64,000 bases of DNA from Synechococcales cyanobacterium C42_A2020_086 (lineage in GTDB: Bacteria; Cyanobacteriota; Cyanobacteriia; Elainellales; Elainellaceae): assembly GCA_015272325.1 (NCBI GenBank), contig JACYLU010000011.1, forward strand, positions 1 through 64,000, in the 5' to 3' direction. Shown piece after piece: positions 19,896-29,688 of the stretch. Below the pieces are notes generated by a model that searched no databases, had not been told where the DNA came from, and was given only the letters and a program-made list of their open reading frames with translations. How positions within the stretch are numbered: the first letter of the stretch is position 1; each line of letters begins with the position of its first letter. Made by a program: the position numbers and the translations under genes.

Positions 19896-21800
19896 ATGCA
19901 TCTGAGTGAAATTACCCACCCGAATCAACTGCATGGTCTGTCGATTCACCAGCTAAAACAGATCGCTCGGCAGATTCGGGAAAAGCATCTGGAGACGGTC
20001 GCGGCGAGCGGAGGACACTTGGGTCCGGGGTTGGGGGTGGTAGAGCTAACTCTGGGACTCTATCAAACATTAGATCTCGATCGAGATAAGGTGGTTTGGG
20101 ATGTCGGGCATCAAGCCTACCCCCACAAGCTAATTACCGGACGGTACGACCGCTTCCACACGCTGCGGCAGAAGGACGGTGTGGCGGGCTATCTGAAGCG
20201 GTGCGAAAGCAAGTTTGATCACTTTGGTGCAGGTCATGCCTCCACGAGCATCTCGGCGGCACTCGGTATGGCCTTGGCGCGGGATCTGCGGGGCGAAAAG
20301 TTTAAGGTCGTGGCGGTGATTGGCGACGGCGCTCTCACGGGCGGCATGGCGCTAGAGGCCATTAACCACGCCGGGCATTTGCCGAAAACGAATTTGCTGG
20401 TGGTACTGAACGACAACGAGATGTCGATTTCGCCCAACGTAGGAGCGATTCCGCGCTACCTCAACAAAATGCGCCTCAGTCCGCCGATGCAGTTCCTCAG
20501 CGATAACTTGGAGGAGCAATTCAAGCATCTGCCGTTTGTGGGCGGTTCGCTGACGCCGGAACTCAGCCGCATCAAAGAAGGGATGAAGCGTTTGGCGGTG
20601 CCCAAGGTGGGGGCGGTGTTCGAGGAGCTAGGCTTTACCTACATGGGCCCCGTCGATGGGCACAACCTGGAAGAATTAATCGCTACCTTTAGTCAGGCGC
20701 ATCAAATTCCCGGTCCGGTGCTGGTGCATGTGGCTACCGTCAAAGGCAAGGGCTACGCGATTGCCGAACAGGATCAGGTGGGCTATCACGCGCAAAACCC
20801 GTTTAATCTAGCCACCGGTAAAGCAATTCCCTCTAGCAAGCCAAAGCCGCCTAGCTACTCGAAAGTGTTTGGTCACACGCTGACTCGGCTGGCGGAAAAT
20901 AATCCCAGAATTATCGGCATCACAGCGGCGATGGCCACGGGCACCGGACTCGATAAATTCCAGCAAAAGCTGCCGAATCAGTATGTGGATGTTGGGATTG
21001 CCGAACAGCATGCGGTGACACTAGCAGCGGGTTTAGCCTGCGAGGGCATGCGCCCCGTCTGCGCCATTTATTCCACCTTCTTGCAGCGGGCTTACGATCA
21101 AATCATCCACGATGTCTGTATCCAAAACCTGCCGGTGTTCTTCTGCCTTGACCGGGCGGGGGTTGTCGGTAATGACGGTCCGACGCACCAGGGCATGTAC
21201 GACATTGCCTATCTGCGCTGCATCCCCAACATGGTGGTGATGGCTCCTAAAGACGAAGCGGAACTGCAGCGGATGATCGTCACCGGCGTCAACTACACCG
21301 ATGGTCCAATTGCTATGCGCTATCCCCGCGGCAACGGCTACGGGGTGCCCCTGATGGAAGAAGGCTGGGAACCACTGCCAATCGGCAAGGCCGAGATGCT
21401 GCGCCACGGCGATGATGTGCTGCTGCTCGGCTACGGCTCGATGGTCTATCCGGCGATGCAGGCAGCAGAAATCCTCAGCGAGCACGGCATCGAAGCCACG
21501 GTGATCAACGCTCGCTTTGCTAAACCGCTGGATACAGAGTTGATTCTGCCCTTAGCGCGTCAGGTGAAGCGAGTGGTAACGCTAGAAGAAGGCTGTCTCA
21601 TGGGTGGCTTTGGTTCCGCGGTTGCCGAATCACTGCTGGATCACGAGGTGATGGTACCCATAACGCGGCTAGGAGTCCCCGATATTTTGGTAGACCACGC
21701 TAAGCCCGAGGAATCCTTGGCCGATCTGCAGCTCACCGCTCCGCAAATCGCCGAACGAATTCGTCAGGTGATGCAGCCCCACGCTCTGCCCGTGGGTTGA
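19896..21800 (+). CDS. dxs: 1-deoxy-D-xylulose-5-phosphate synthase
   Basis: Dxs condenses pyruvate and glyceraldehyde-3-phosphate, using thiamine diphosphate, in the first step of the MEP isoprenoid pathway that feeds carotenoid and phytol synthesis. The 634-residue protein shows the TPP motif [18 protein letters not shown]...[17 protein letters not shown], the catalytic Glu in [11 protein letters not shown], and [18 protein letters not shown] at 19896 (MHLSEITHP) matches cyanobacterial starts and has GAAGG 11 bases upstream; a TTG at 19878 is in frame but unlikely. An intrinsic terminator follows at 21831. Confidence 0.95.
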   Translation: MHLSEITHPNQLHGLSIHQLKQIARQIREKHLETVAASGGHLGPGLGVVELTLGLYQTLDLDRDKVVWDVGHQAYPHKLITGRYDRFHTLRQKDGVAGYLKRCESKFDHFGAGHASTSISAALGMALARDLRGEKFKVVAVIGDGALTGGMALEAINHAGHLPKTNLLVVLNDNEMSISPNVGAIPRYLNKMRLSPPMQFLSDNLEEQFKHLPFVGGSLTPELSRIKEGMKRLAVPKVGAVFEELGFTYMGPVDGHNLEELIATFSQAHQIPGPVLVHVATVKGKGYAIAEQDQVGYHAQNPFNLATGKAIPSSKPKPPSYSKVFGHTLTRLAENNPRIIGITAAMATGTGLDKFQQKLPNQYVDVGIAEQHAVTLAAGLACEGMRPVCAIYSTFLQRAYDQIIHDVCIQNLPVFFCLDRAGVVGNDGPTHQGMYDIAYLRCIPNMVVMAPKDEAELQRMIVTGVNYTDGPIAMRYPRGNGYGVPLMEEGWEPLPIGKAEMLRHGDDVLLLGYGSMVYPAMQAAEILSEHGIEATVINARFAKPLDTELILPLARQVKRVVTLEEGCLMGGFGSAVAESLLDHEVMVPITRLGVPDILVDHAKPEESLADLQLTAPQIAERIRQVMQPHALPVG

Positions 21801-21830
21801 TGCTCCGATTACGAATCGCTGGAACTGACT

Positions 21831-21870
21831 AGAGGCAAGGCTATCAGTGGGTGGTTTTGCCTCTGTTTTC
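21831..21870 (+). terminator. intrinsic terminator after dxs
   Basis: AGAGGCAA pairs with TTGCCTCT (8 bp, loop of 18) and is followed by GTTTTC. It lies 30 bases after the dxs stop and before the convergent cry-DASH gene. Confidence 0.65.
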
Positions 21871-21909
21871 TTGTGGTTGCTAACGTGTTTCTAACGTGCA
21901 ACGTTGCGA

Positions 21910-23370
21910 TCAACGCACTGCCGCATTGTAGATCTTCTCATTTGCCTCAGCAGATATGAACAGATCCACCACCGGATGCGGATAGTCTACTCCTAAGCGT
22001 ACCTGATGCCGTTTCTGTTCCTCAGCAGTAAGCCTCCACGGCTCGTGAATTTTGCTGATCGGAACATTAGCCAACTCAGGTAACCAGTGTTTCACATACT
22101 TGCCCTGGGGATCGTAATCTTTGGCTTGCTTCGTGATGTTAAAAAAGCGGAACCCTCGGGCGTCATTGCCAACTCCGGCAGTATAGTTCCAGTTGCCCCA
22201 GTTGCTGCACACGTCGTAATCAATTAACAGTGACTCAAACCATTCTGCACCCATTCGCCAATCAATTCCCAAATTTTTCGTTAAAAAGCTGGCTACATTC
22301 TGGCGACCCCGATTTGAAATAAATCCTGTGGCAGCTAGTTCACGCATGTTGGCATCCACCAGCGGATATCCGGTTTGTCCCTCACGCCATAGATCAAAGC
22401 GTTGCCAGTCTTGTTTCCAGGGAATGTCTATACCTTGTAAACCCGATGGATGAAACACTTTGTTGCCGTGTTTCTGGCAAATAAACCGAAAGTAGTCTCG
22501 CCAGAGTAACTCAAAGATCAGCCAGTAGGTGGAATCATTGCGGACTCGCTCCTCTTCGTACTGCAACACCTGCTCGTAGATGTAGCGCGGCGACAAACAG
22601 CCCAACGCCAGCCACGGCGAGAATTTTGAGGAATAGTTTGCCCCCAACATGCCGTTACGGGTTTCTTTGTAGCGGCGCAGATGATCCTGCTCCCAAATGT
22701 AATGCTTCAGCCGCGCCAAGCCAGCCGATTCACCACCCTGGAAAGGCAGGACCGCTCGCGGATCTGGGGGAACCGGCTCTAGCCCTAAATCAGATACGCT
22801 GGGAATCTCCCCGACATCTATACCTTCCGGCAGTGCTTGCAATCGTCGCGGTCCTGGCAGGGTCGGATTCACACTCGCCTGCTTTTCTACCTGCTTGCGA
22901 AAGGCAGTAAATAGCTCTGGAATGCTCCGCTGATCGAATGGCAAATCGTCAGGGTGATACAGCGTGTGTCCCCAGAACTGCTTCAGGGGGATGGTCTGGG
23001 CAGCAAGGGCCTTCTTCAGCGCCTGCTCCACCCGCTGTTCTTCTGCAGTCACTTCCTGATGATAGTGGACTGCGCTAATCTGCCACTGCTGCACCAAATT
23101 GGGAATAATCTGCTCTGGCTTGCCGGAGCGCACAATCAAATCGCTGCCTAGTTCACGCAGGGAGCGCCGCAAATCCGCCAAACTCTCCAACAAGAATTGA
23201 GCGCGAAAGGCTCCAGTCTTGGCAAAACCAAAGGATGTCTGCCCAAACTGGCGCGGGTCTAGACAGTAGACTGGAACCACAATCGCTTGCTGCTTGAGGG
23301 CCTGATGCAGCGGTTCATGATCGTGGATGCGGAGATCGGTCCGATACCAAATGAGAATGCGGGGTGCCAC
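21910..23370 (-). CDS. cryptochrome DASH / photolyase-family protein
   Basis: This 486-residue flavoprotein belongs to the cry-DASH branch. Members repair cyclobutane pyrimidine dimers in single-stranded DNA and may act as blue-light sensors. The N-terminal antenna domain begins LIWYRTDLRIHDHEPLHQAL and has VPVYCLDPRQFGQTSFGFAKTG. The FAD domain has WLALGCLSPRYIYEQV, YWLIFELLWRDYFRF, TGFISNRGRQNVASFL, and DYDVCSNWGNWNYTAGVGND, which are cry-DASH signatures. The C-terminus (HWLPELANVP, YPHPVVDL) is normal. It is convergent with dxs. Downstream light or UV regulation cannot be read from the sequence. Confidence 0.93.
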   Translation of the reverse strand: MAPRILIWYRTDLRIHDHEPLHQALKQQAIVVPVYCLDPRQFGQTSFGFAKTGAFRAQFLLESLADLRRSLRELGSDLIVRSGKPEQIIPNLVQQWQISAVHYHQEVTAEEQRVEQALKKALAAQTIPLKQFWGHTLYHPDDLPFDQRSIPELFTAFRKQVEKQASVNPTLPGPRRLQALPEGIDVGEIPSVSDLGLEPVPPDPRAVLPFQGGESAGLARLKHYIWEQDHLRRYKETRNGMLGANYSSKFSPWLALGCLSPRYIYEQVLQYEEERVRNDSTYWLIFELLWRDYFRFICQKHGNKVFHPSGLQGIDIPWKQDWQRFDLWREGQTGYPLVDANMRELAATGFISNRGRQNVASFLTKNLGIDWRMGAEWFESLLIDYDVCSNWGNWNYTAGVGNDARGFRFFNITKQAKDYDPQGKYVKHWLPELANVPISKIHEPWRLTAEEQKRHQVRLGVDYPHPVVDLFISAEANEKIYNAAVR

Positions 23371-23502
23371 AGCGCTCTGCCTGAGTTCATCTTCTACATG
23401 TTTCTTTACATATCATAGAGGTTTTAGGAGGCGCAGTTGGGCAGGGCGCAGCATCGGCAAGACTGCTTTTCGCCCCACGACAGCTCGTTACCTGCTCAAT
23501 TA

Positions 23503-23535
23503 CAGTAGAACCACAGTAGAACCACAGTAGAACCA
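23503..23535. repeat. 11-bp tandem repeat, three exact copies
   Basis: Unit CAGTAGAACCA occurs three times without mismatch, with a further CAGTAGAA six bases on. It lies immediately downstream of the stop of the large RTX exoprotein; the last codons of that gene fall in the extra partial copy. Confidence 0.9.
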
Positions 23536-23537
23536 AA

Positions 23538-26500
23538 TCACAGTAGAAAATGATTCGCCGTTAACTGAGCGGCAGTCACATCGACGAGGGTGGCAAGCGG
23601 TACCGATCCGACAGAGGCTCGATCGCTACGATTGAGCCAGATTACCGTATCCGAGCCTTGCTGTACTGGGCGCACTAGATCGGTCCAAGACGGGTTGCGG
23701 AATCCCATCTGCTGCCGAATCTCCCGCAAATCGATGCGATCTTGAGTCATCTCAAAATCGAGAATTTGGTCGCCTCGTTCGCGAATGTGGCGGTACACAA
23801 AGCGATCGCGCCCGGAGCCGCCGCTGAGCCGATCTGCCCCCCGACCGCCAACTAATACATCGTCCCCCTTCTGCCCGAATAAGATATCGACCGAGCGATC
23901 GCGCCGCCCGCCGCCCCGCAATACATCGTTGCCCGCACCGCCCCAAAGCACATCCTGTCCTTGCCGTCCCAAGAGCCGATCGTGACCTAGACCACCGTGG
24001 AGCCGATCGTCGCCCGCGCCGCCATTCAGCCGATCGTGACCTTGGTTGCCCCAGAGCCGATCGCGGTCAGCTTGGCCGTGCAGCCGATCGCGATGACGAC
24101 CACCGCGCAGGATGTCATCGCCAGAGCCACCATTCAGGCGATCTCGGCCACGACTACCTTGTAGCCAATCGTCTCCAGTACCGCCGCGCAGGCGATCGGG
24201 GTTCACTCCACCTGCCAACCGATCGTTGCCTGCGTCTCCGTGGAGTCGATCTCTGCCGCGATTACCCTGTAGTCGATCGTCCCCAGCCCCGCCGCGCAAC
24301 CGATCGTGACCTTGACTGCCACGCAATACATCCGGGCATCGTCCGCCCCAGAGCCGATCGTTGCCGCCTCCACCCAGTAGCCAGTCACTGCGATCGCCGC
24401 CCCGCAGCACGTCATGGCCAGCACCACCTAACATGCGATCGGTACCGAGAGTGCCCCGGAGCCGATTGCGCTGACGGTTGCCTCGCAAAGTTTGGCCAGG
24501 CTGGAGCAAGCAGTCTTCGGATAGTGGCGTCTCCAAGAGGGGAGAGGTTGAGGTGAGAACAATCGTGCCGGGAGTAGGAGTCACGTTGCCACGATCGTCA
24601 ATGGCAATAAACTGGAAGCGAGCTTCTGCAAAAGCAGCGCTAGCCCGGAAAAACAGCCGCTCAATTTCGCTTGGCGTCAACGTTTGGCCAACCTGAACAG
24701 CAACTCCTCCGGCTGCTGGATCGCCAAGATAGAGCGTGCCCTGTTCGACCGGCGGCAGGGTAGCAAAGCGATAAGCAACAATCGTGCCATCTGGATCCTG
24801 CGCCAAAATGCCTTTGACGGGTATGGTCTGTCCTGGACGTGATGAAATGAGAGCATCCAGGGCCCGAGGAGGAAGATTGGGTGGTTCCAAAGGAGCGGGA
24901 CTGGGATTGGGTGTTGAAATGGGGTCGGGGTCTGGCGTTGGCTCAAGGGGTGGCACTGGACTAGGCTCTGGGCCGGGAGTTGGGTCTGGGCTGGGGATTG
25001 GATCCGGGGCAGGTTCTGGGCTAGGAGTGGGATCAGGAACAGGCGTTGGGTCTGGGCTGGGGGTTGGGTCTGGGGTTGGAGCCGGCTCTGGACTGGGAGT
25101 TGGATCTGGGGCTGGCTCTGGACTGGGAGTTGGGTCTGGGGTTGGAGCTGGCTCTGGAGTTGGGATAGGGCTAGGAGTGGGATCAGGAACAGGCGTTGGT
25201 CCTGGCTCTGGAGTTGGGATAGGGCTAGGAGTGGGATCAGGAACAGGCGTTGGATCGGGGCTAGGAGTGGGATCAGGCGCGGGAGTTGGATCGGGAGTTG
25301 GGGCAGGCTCCGGACTAGGAGTTGGATCGGGGCTAGGAAGCGGGTCTGGCGTTGGATCGGGAGTTGGATCGGGAGTTGGGGCAGGCTCCGGGCTAGGAGT
25401 CGGATCGGGTGCGGGGGTTGGATCGGGACTGGGGCTAGGAAGATCGTCATCGGTAATGGTAATCGTGAGCTGCTGCAGAGTTGCTTCAAGCGCACCCGTT
25501 ACCGAAGCAATCTCTACTACGACTGTTTCATCTACCTCATCGGTTGAATCGTCACTCGCTAAGAGAGTTACGCTGCCGCTAGTTTGCCCTATTGGGATCG
25601 TGATGGTTGTAGCAGCACTGTAGTCACTGCCGGACGTTGCCGAACCGCCATAGCTGAGCGTAATGGTCACAGGCTGAATCGCCGGACTAGAGAGAGTAGC
25701 CGTAATCGTTGCTGTACCTTCTGCCTCAGAAATTGAGGTATTGTCTACACTCAGGGTAACGGTAGGCAGCAGATCATTATCGATGTTCGTCACCGTAACG
25801 GGTACCAGAGTTAGCCCATTGTAGTTGGCATCACTACTGCTGCTCGTTGCATTGATTGTGTAATCGATATTGCCATCGAGATCTGCATCATCAACACCAG
25901 TGACGGTCACTGTTTGCGGAATATTCCAGTTCGATGGCGTGAACGTTATGCTAGATATTACCGTCCCTTCACTCGGATCCGAACTGCTGAAGAAAAATGT
26001 CACATCAGCCGTAGGCTGACTCGTTAGAACAGCGGTAAAGGTTGCGGTTCCTCCAGCTTCCGTTGTCGTTAGTCCCGATACTGGCGCAAAAATCACACCA
26101 GGTGTTCCTTCATCAAGGATTGTAGCGCTTACCTGCTGTGTTCCTAGTTCACCCGCATTGGTGACATTCACAATATCTACAATGACGGTCTCATTACCTT
26201 CAACGATGAAATCACTGTTGCTAGTCAAGGTAATGCTAGCAGACAGTTGACCCGCAGGAATCGTAATCGTGGTCGGCGCTGTATAATCTGTGCCTCGAAC
26301 AGCGCTGCCTGTATAGCCAAGGGTTACCGTTACATCCTGTGTTGTCGCTTCCGTTAGGGTTGCAGTCAAGGTGAGGGTGCCGCCCGACTCTACAACTGTC
26401 GCCGCAGAGGCACTCAGGGTCACCAATGGGTTAATAGTGCGAACCTGAAGATTACGAATCTCGTGAATGTTAGTGACGCCTCCAGTGGAAGCAGCAAAAC

Positions 26501-27830
26501 CAAACTTAAAGGTTTCAGGGAGCGGCTCGTTGTTGTTAGCAGCCGAGGTGACGTTAAAATTAGTGATGGCTTGTTCATTGGCGTCATCAAAATCGCCATC
26601 ATCGTTCAAATCAATTCGAACAGTGAGCAATCCGGCAGAGGTTAGGTCAATTTGAACTCGTCGGCGCGAATTCTCGCGTGTACCGCTGCTGCCTGCCACA
26701 TCCAGCCCGCCTGCAGCCGTCAGCGAGGCAGTGCCGGTGAGATACTTGTAGTTTGTTTCTCGGCTGCCGCGAACAGCGATTGCATCAGGGCGACGTCCTG
26801 GACCCCCAACTCGTCCTTCATTCGCCTGAGAGAAGTTACCGTAGGCATCAAACCCAATGCCAAGATACCCGCCAACAATCCCGCTTTCCGAGGCAGACGA
26901 GGTTGTGCGATTGGCGTACCCTAGCGAGCCACCAAAACTGCCAGCTTGGGTGGGGGATTCCGTACCGCGCACCAGGAAGAAGCTAATGCCGTCTGCGCCG
27001 TGCCCTGTGCTGTTTTCGGGTGTGCCGCCATACATCGACAGCTCAAAACTGATCGACAGCCCTCCTGTGGCGACAATCGGCGTGTCGTAAATCACAAACG
27101 AAGCTTGGTTTTTGGCGGCATTCGTGAGTCGCAGCGCTCCACTGCCTATTGGCTCGGCGGTGCCAGGGTTGCCCGGTAAACCGCCCGGCGAGGGAGCCAC
27201 TGTACTACGAGCCGTGAGGAATGGTTGAGCTGAGGAGCCACGGACCCCATAGAGCCAGTTGGACCCGGCTACTACATCACTGCCGCGAAAGCTTTCGGTG
27301 AGCAGAACAGGCAAGATGGAGCGGTAGGTCTGCATCACCTCGGACTGGAACACCAGCGTCGTTTCAATCGCTCCGGTTGCAGCTTCCAATGCCCAGTTGC
27401 CCCCCAAATCAGCAGCCCCCGTGCGATCCGTTGACGCTGCTACATCCGCTCCTGTGATCTGGCTTAAACGTTCAATGAATTGCATCCCGAGCGGATCAGA
27501 GGCCACATCACAGCCATATAACAAGATATCGGCATCGGGAGTGAGAGCTGCTTGCCACTGCTGTAGCTGGGTCTGATACTGACTCAGGGTTTCCAAACTG
27601 AGCTGACTGCTTCCCAGTTGCACTAGACCCGCAGCTCCATGGGAGACTAAATGCACACTTTGAACCGAGTGCCGCTCGCCTAAGATTTGGGTGATCTGCT
27701 GAATCCCATCCTGGGTCGGATCAAGCAAAATCACTTCAGCACTGGAATCAACCCCATTGATGAGATGCTGGTAGTCTGCAACGGTTGAATCAATAAAAAC
27801 AATGGTGCGAAACAGTCCGGATGATGCCAT
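23538..27830 (-). CDS. giant DUF4347 / lectin / Calx-beta / RTX exoprotein
   Basis: This is a 1,430-residue modular protein. Residues ~5-175 are a DUF4347 domain with VSHG (His64) and LLYGCD (Cys107). Residues ~190-460 resemble an L-type (legume-like) lectin ([21 protein letters not shown]). Calx-beta-like modules follow at ~465-575, ~575-685 and ~690-795. A Pro-Asp-Pro-Thr-Pro type spacer fills ~796-983. An Ig/cadherin-like domain follows (~990-1095), then an RTX block (~1115-1350) and a hydrophobic C-terminal end. RTX repeats and the C-terminal location of the export signal point to type I secretion and a matrix, sheath or adhesion role (inference). AAGG lies seven bases before the ATG. Confidence 0.9.
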   Translation of the reverse strand: MASSGLFRTIVFIDSTVADYQHLINGVDSSAEVILLDPTQDGIQQITQILGERHSVQSVHLVSHGAAGLVQLGSSQLSLETLSQYQTQLQQWQAALTPDADILLYGCDVASDPLGMQFIERLSQITGADVAASTDRTGAADLGGNWALEAATGAIETTLVFQSEVMQTYRSILPVLLTESFRGSDVVAGSNWLYGVRGSSAQPFLTARSTVAPSPGGLPGNPGTAEPIGSGALRLTNAAKNQASFVIYDTPIVATGGLSISFELSMYGGTPENSTGHGADGISFFLVRGTESPTQAGSFGGSLGYANRTTSSASESGIVGGYLGIGFDAYGNFSQANEGRVGGPGRRPDAIAVRGSRETNYKYLTGTASLTAAGGLDVAGSSGTRENSRRRVQIDLTSAGLLTVRIDLNDDGDFDDANEQAITNFNVTSAANNNEPLPETFKFGFAASTGGVTNIHEIRNLQVRTINPLVTLSASAATVVESGGTLTLTATLTEATTQDVTVTLGYTGSAVRGTDYTAPTTITIPAGQLSASITLTSNSDFIVEGNETVIVDIVNVTNAGELGTQQVSATILDEGTPGVIFAPVSGLTTTEAGGTATFTAVLTSQPTADVTFFFSSSDPSEGTVISSITFTPSNWNIPQTVTVTGVDDADLDGNIDYTINATSSSSDANYNGLTLVPVTVTNIDNDLLPTVTLSVDNTSISEAEGTATITATLSSPAIQPVTITLSYGGSATSGSDYSAATTITIPIGQTSGSVTLLASDDSTDEVDETVVVEIASVTGALEATLQQLTITITDDDLPSPSPDPTPAPDPTPSPEPAPTPDPTPDPTPDPLPSPDPTPSPEPAPTPDPTPAPDPTPSPDPTPVPDPTPSPIPTPEPGPTPVPDPTPSPIPTPEPAPTPDPTPSPEPAPDPTPSPEPAPTPDPTPSPDPTPVPDPTPSPEPAPDPIPSPDPTPGPEPSPVPPLEPTPDPDPISTPNPSPAPLEPPNLPPRALDALISSRPGQTIPVKGILAQDPDGTIVAYRFATLPPVEQGTLYLGDPAAGGVAVQVGQTLTPSEIERLFFRASAAFAEARFQFIAIDDRGNVTPTPGTIVLTSTSPLLETPLSEDCLLQPGQTLRGNRQRNRLRGTLGTDRMLGGAGHDVLRGGDRSDWLLGGGGNDRLWGGRCPDVLRGSQGHDRLRGGAGDDRLQGNRGRDRLHGDAGNDRLAGGVNPDRLRGGTGDDWLQGSRGRDRLNGGSGDDILRGGRHRDRLHGQADRDRLWGNQGHDRLNGGAGDDRLHGGLGHDRLLGRQGQDVLWGGAGNDVLRGGGRRDRSVDILFGQKGDDVLVGGRGADRLSGGSGRDRFVYRHIRERGDQILDFEMTQDRIDLREIRQQMGFRNPSWTDLVRPVQQGSDTVIWLNRSDRASVGSVPLATLVDVTAAQLTANHFLL
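23800..24480 (-). repeat. RTX nonapeptide-repeat block, Arg-rich
   Basis: About 20 repeats of the GGxGxDxLx type encode the C-terminal calcium-binding beta-roll. Most have Arg directly after the Asp (GDDRL, GRDRL, HDRL), encoded by GATCG-rich codons, so the block is basic rather than acidic. Confidence 0.85.
24880..25445 (-). repeat. Pro-Asp-Pro-Thr-Pro low-complexity repeat
   Basis: This is a coding repeat of about 185 residues, built of [13 protein letters not shown]-like units of 4-6 residues, joining the Calx-beta part to the RTX part of the exoprotein. Near-identical 12-60 bp DNA units repeat in phase. Length polymorphism between strains is likely. Confidence 0.9.
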
Positions 27831-28225
27831 TTTTACCTTGAAAGAACAAGTACAGAGGCGAAATTAGGAAAGGATATGGGGCTGGTTAAGCAGCAAAAAT
27901 TGGCCTACTCTGAGGTAGGTCTTACCGCTCAGCTTTAAGAGTGTGAAAATTACTCGCAGTGAAGTGCGATGATCACTAAACGCAAAGGAAAAACAAAAAG
28001 ATGCACCCTTTAAGCGTGACGCAAAAATCCTGCCTTCGGTAAGAAGCACGGAAGGCAGAATGCAATGCTACTCAGCTACTACTAGCTTGCCCCAACGAGA
28101 CTCAGAACTTTCAAATCAATAGCTGCTGAAGCTCAGATAATCTACATGAGCGTACCAATTGTTATTCACGAGTTAGATATGCTAGAGCTACTGCAGGACG
28201 TTACTTTTCTTCTCCATCACCTCCC
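27831..28225. other. divergent spacer with an 8-bp perfect hairpin
   Basis: This spacer separates the giant exoprotein gene (-) from the ChaC-type gene (+). An inverted repeat CTGCCTTC...GAAGGCAG sits at 28030-28058 with a 13-base loop. Read on the minus strand it is followed by GATTTTTG, so it could terminate or attenuate transcription about 200 bases before the exoprotein start. No promoter can be placed with confidence. Confidence 0.4.
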
Positions 28226-28891
28226 ATGACCTTAACCCGCGCCGATCTCGAAACAGGACGGTTGCAACAGTTAATTGCTCAATCCGGCATCAACATCCAT
28301 GTTCTGACTGAAGCAGAGCTACAAGCTTCCCTCGATCACACCCTGCAACAGTGCCCCCAAACCGACATCTGGCTGTTTGCCTATGGCTCTCTTATCTGGA
28401 ATCCGGTATTTCACTTTGTCGAACGTCGGGTTGGCACCGTACATGGGTTTCATCGTCGCTTTTGCCTTTGGACCGCTCTCGGACGGGGAACGCCCGATAA
28501 TCCAGGATTAATGCTAGGACTGGATCGGGGCGGAAGCTGTCGGGGGATTCTCTACCGGGTGGCTCCGGAGGTGCGCTCAGAACTGCTGCTGGTGTGGCGA
28601 CGGGAAATGGTGGTAGGGTCCTATATTCCCCGCTGGGTCAAGGTTATTGAAGGTGATACAGTCCGCCTTGCCATTGCGTTCATTATCAATCGGGGCCATC
28701 CCTTCTATGCCAGCAAGCTCTCGCTAGAAGCTACAGTTCAGCATCTTGCTACGGCTCAAGGTCCTCTAGGTTCCTGCGCTGACTATCTGCAACAAACGGT
28801 CGAAGGGTTGATGCAGTCTGGCATTCGTGATCGGCGGCTGCATCAATTACAGCGACAGGTGATGGCGCTACAAAAGCGTGCAAAACTATAG
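28226..28891 (+). CDS. ChaC-like gamma-glutamylcyclotransferase
   Basis: This 221-residue enzyme has the ChaC fold: FAYGSLIWNP near residue 50 is the substrate-binding YGSL loop, followed by FHRRFCLW, TPDNPGLMLGLDRGGSC and a Glu/Arg-rich WRREMV segment. Such enzymes cleave glutathione to 5-oxoproline and Cys-Gly. No Shine-Dalgarno sequence is visible before the ATG. The gene stands alone. Together with gshA it gives the window both an entry to and an exit from the glutathione pool. Confidence 0.88.
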   Translation: MTLTRADLETGRLQQLIAQSGINIHVLTEAELQASLDHTLQQCPQTDIWLFAYGSLIWNPVFHFVERRVGTVHGFHRRFCLWTALGRGTPDNPGLMLGLDRGGSCRGILYRVAPEVRSELLLVWRREMVVGSYIPRWVKVIEGDTVRLAIAFIINRGHPFYASKLSLEATVQHLATAQGPLGSCADYLQQTVEGLMQSGIRDRRLHQLQRQVMALQKRAKL

Positions 28892-28966
28892 CTACCAGTA
28901 GCCAGTGTAAGTTGTTAAGTTGTCAGTTAAGTTGTCATTCAATAGCAATTACAGCTTCTCATGCTG

Positions 28967-29536
28967 TCACAGCGCCCGCATAAACAGCTGCGTGAAGTAG
29001 TAGGTGTTGTCTCGGCGCCAAATGCCAATGCCAGTTTCGCGATACTCAGGACGCAGAATGTTTTCTCGGTGCCCCTGGCTATTCATCCAGCCTTCCACCG
29101 CTGCTGGAACTGGCTGCGGAATATTGGTCCCTGTAAACAGATTCTCGCCCACCATGAAATAAAAAATGCCTGCAGACTGCACTCGCTCAGCGGGTGTATC
29201 GCCATCCGGCCCGGTGTGGCTAAAGAAATCCTGCTCTGCCATTCTGCGGCTGTAATTGCGGGCAACCTGCGCCAATTCCTCGTTGTTTTCCAAAGGACGT
29301 AGTCCTTGCTCTTGACGAATCTGGTTGATTTGCTGCCGCACCTGCAACTCCATCTCGGCAATACTATCTGACTGAGCGGGTGTTGGCGAGGGCGCATCTT
29401 GCTGAATCGCTACGGGCAGTGGCGGCAGTCGATTCACGAGCTGATCTACAGCTTCGCATCCAGCTATTGCCCAAAGTAAAGGAATCCCTAGCAGCCATCG
29501 CAGACGAAGTTTAGCAGTGCTCCAACGTACCATCAT
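28967..29536 (-). CDS. CAP-domain (SCP/PR-1-like) lipoprotein
   Basis: This 189-residue exported protein has a basic N-terminus, a hydrophobic helix and a lipobox LLWAIAGC, with Cys27 as the likely lipidated residue. A CAP domain follows from about 62: INQIRQEQGLRPL, NNEELAQVARNYSRRMAEQDFFSHTGPDG, VGENLFTG, WMNSQGHRENIL and TGIGIWRRDNTYYFTQLF. The His and Glu residues of the CAP cavity are present. Bacterial members are envelope proteins of mostly unknown function. The gene lies between ChaC and the TPR protein without operon contacts. Confidence 0.88.
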   Translation of the reverse strand: MMVRWSTAKLRLRWLLGIPLLWAIAGCEAVDQLVNRLPPLPVAIQQDAPSPTPAQSDSIAEMELQVRQQINQIRQEQGLRPLENNEELAQVARNYSRRMAEQDFFSHTGPDGDTPAERVQSAGIFYFMVGENLFTGTNIPQPVPAAVEGWMNSQGHRENILRPEYRETGIGIWRRDNTYYFTQLFMRAL

Positions 29537-29688
29537 CCCCCAAAGTAAAGTAGCAATGAATCAATCTGGCTTTTCATGCCCTAACGACTTCAATGCTAGC
29601 GTGGGCCATGCTGAGCTGGGTCAGCCTTTGGATAGGATATAGACTGGATGGGATGTAGACCACCCGAAGCAAACGACCGTTAATGACT

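Noticed and set aside
23800-24480. HIP1 (GCGATCGC) enrichment as a genome signature
   Set aside because: I could find only about four exact octamers in the whole window, three of them in the RTX block, so HIP1 is not enriched here in the way it is in many cyanobacteria.
24677-25623. Long open frames on both strands over the Pro-rich repeat
   Set aside because: They are by-products of the low-complexity repeat of the exoprotein gene; the antisense Gly/Ser/Val repeat has no start context or other sequence character.
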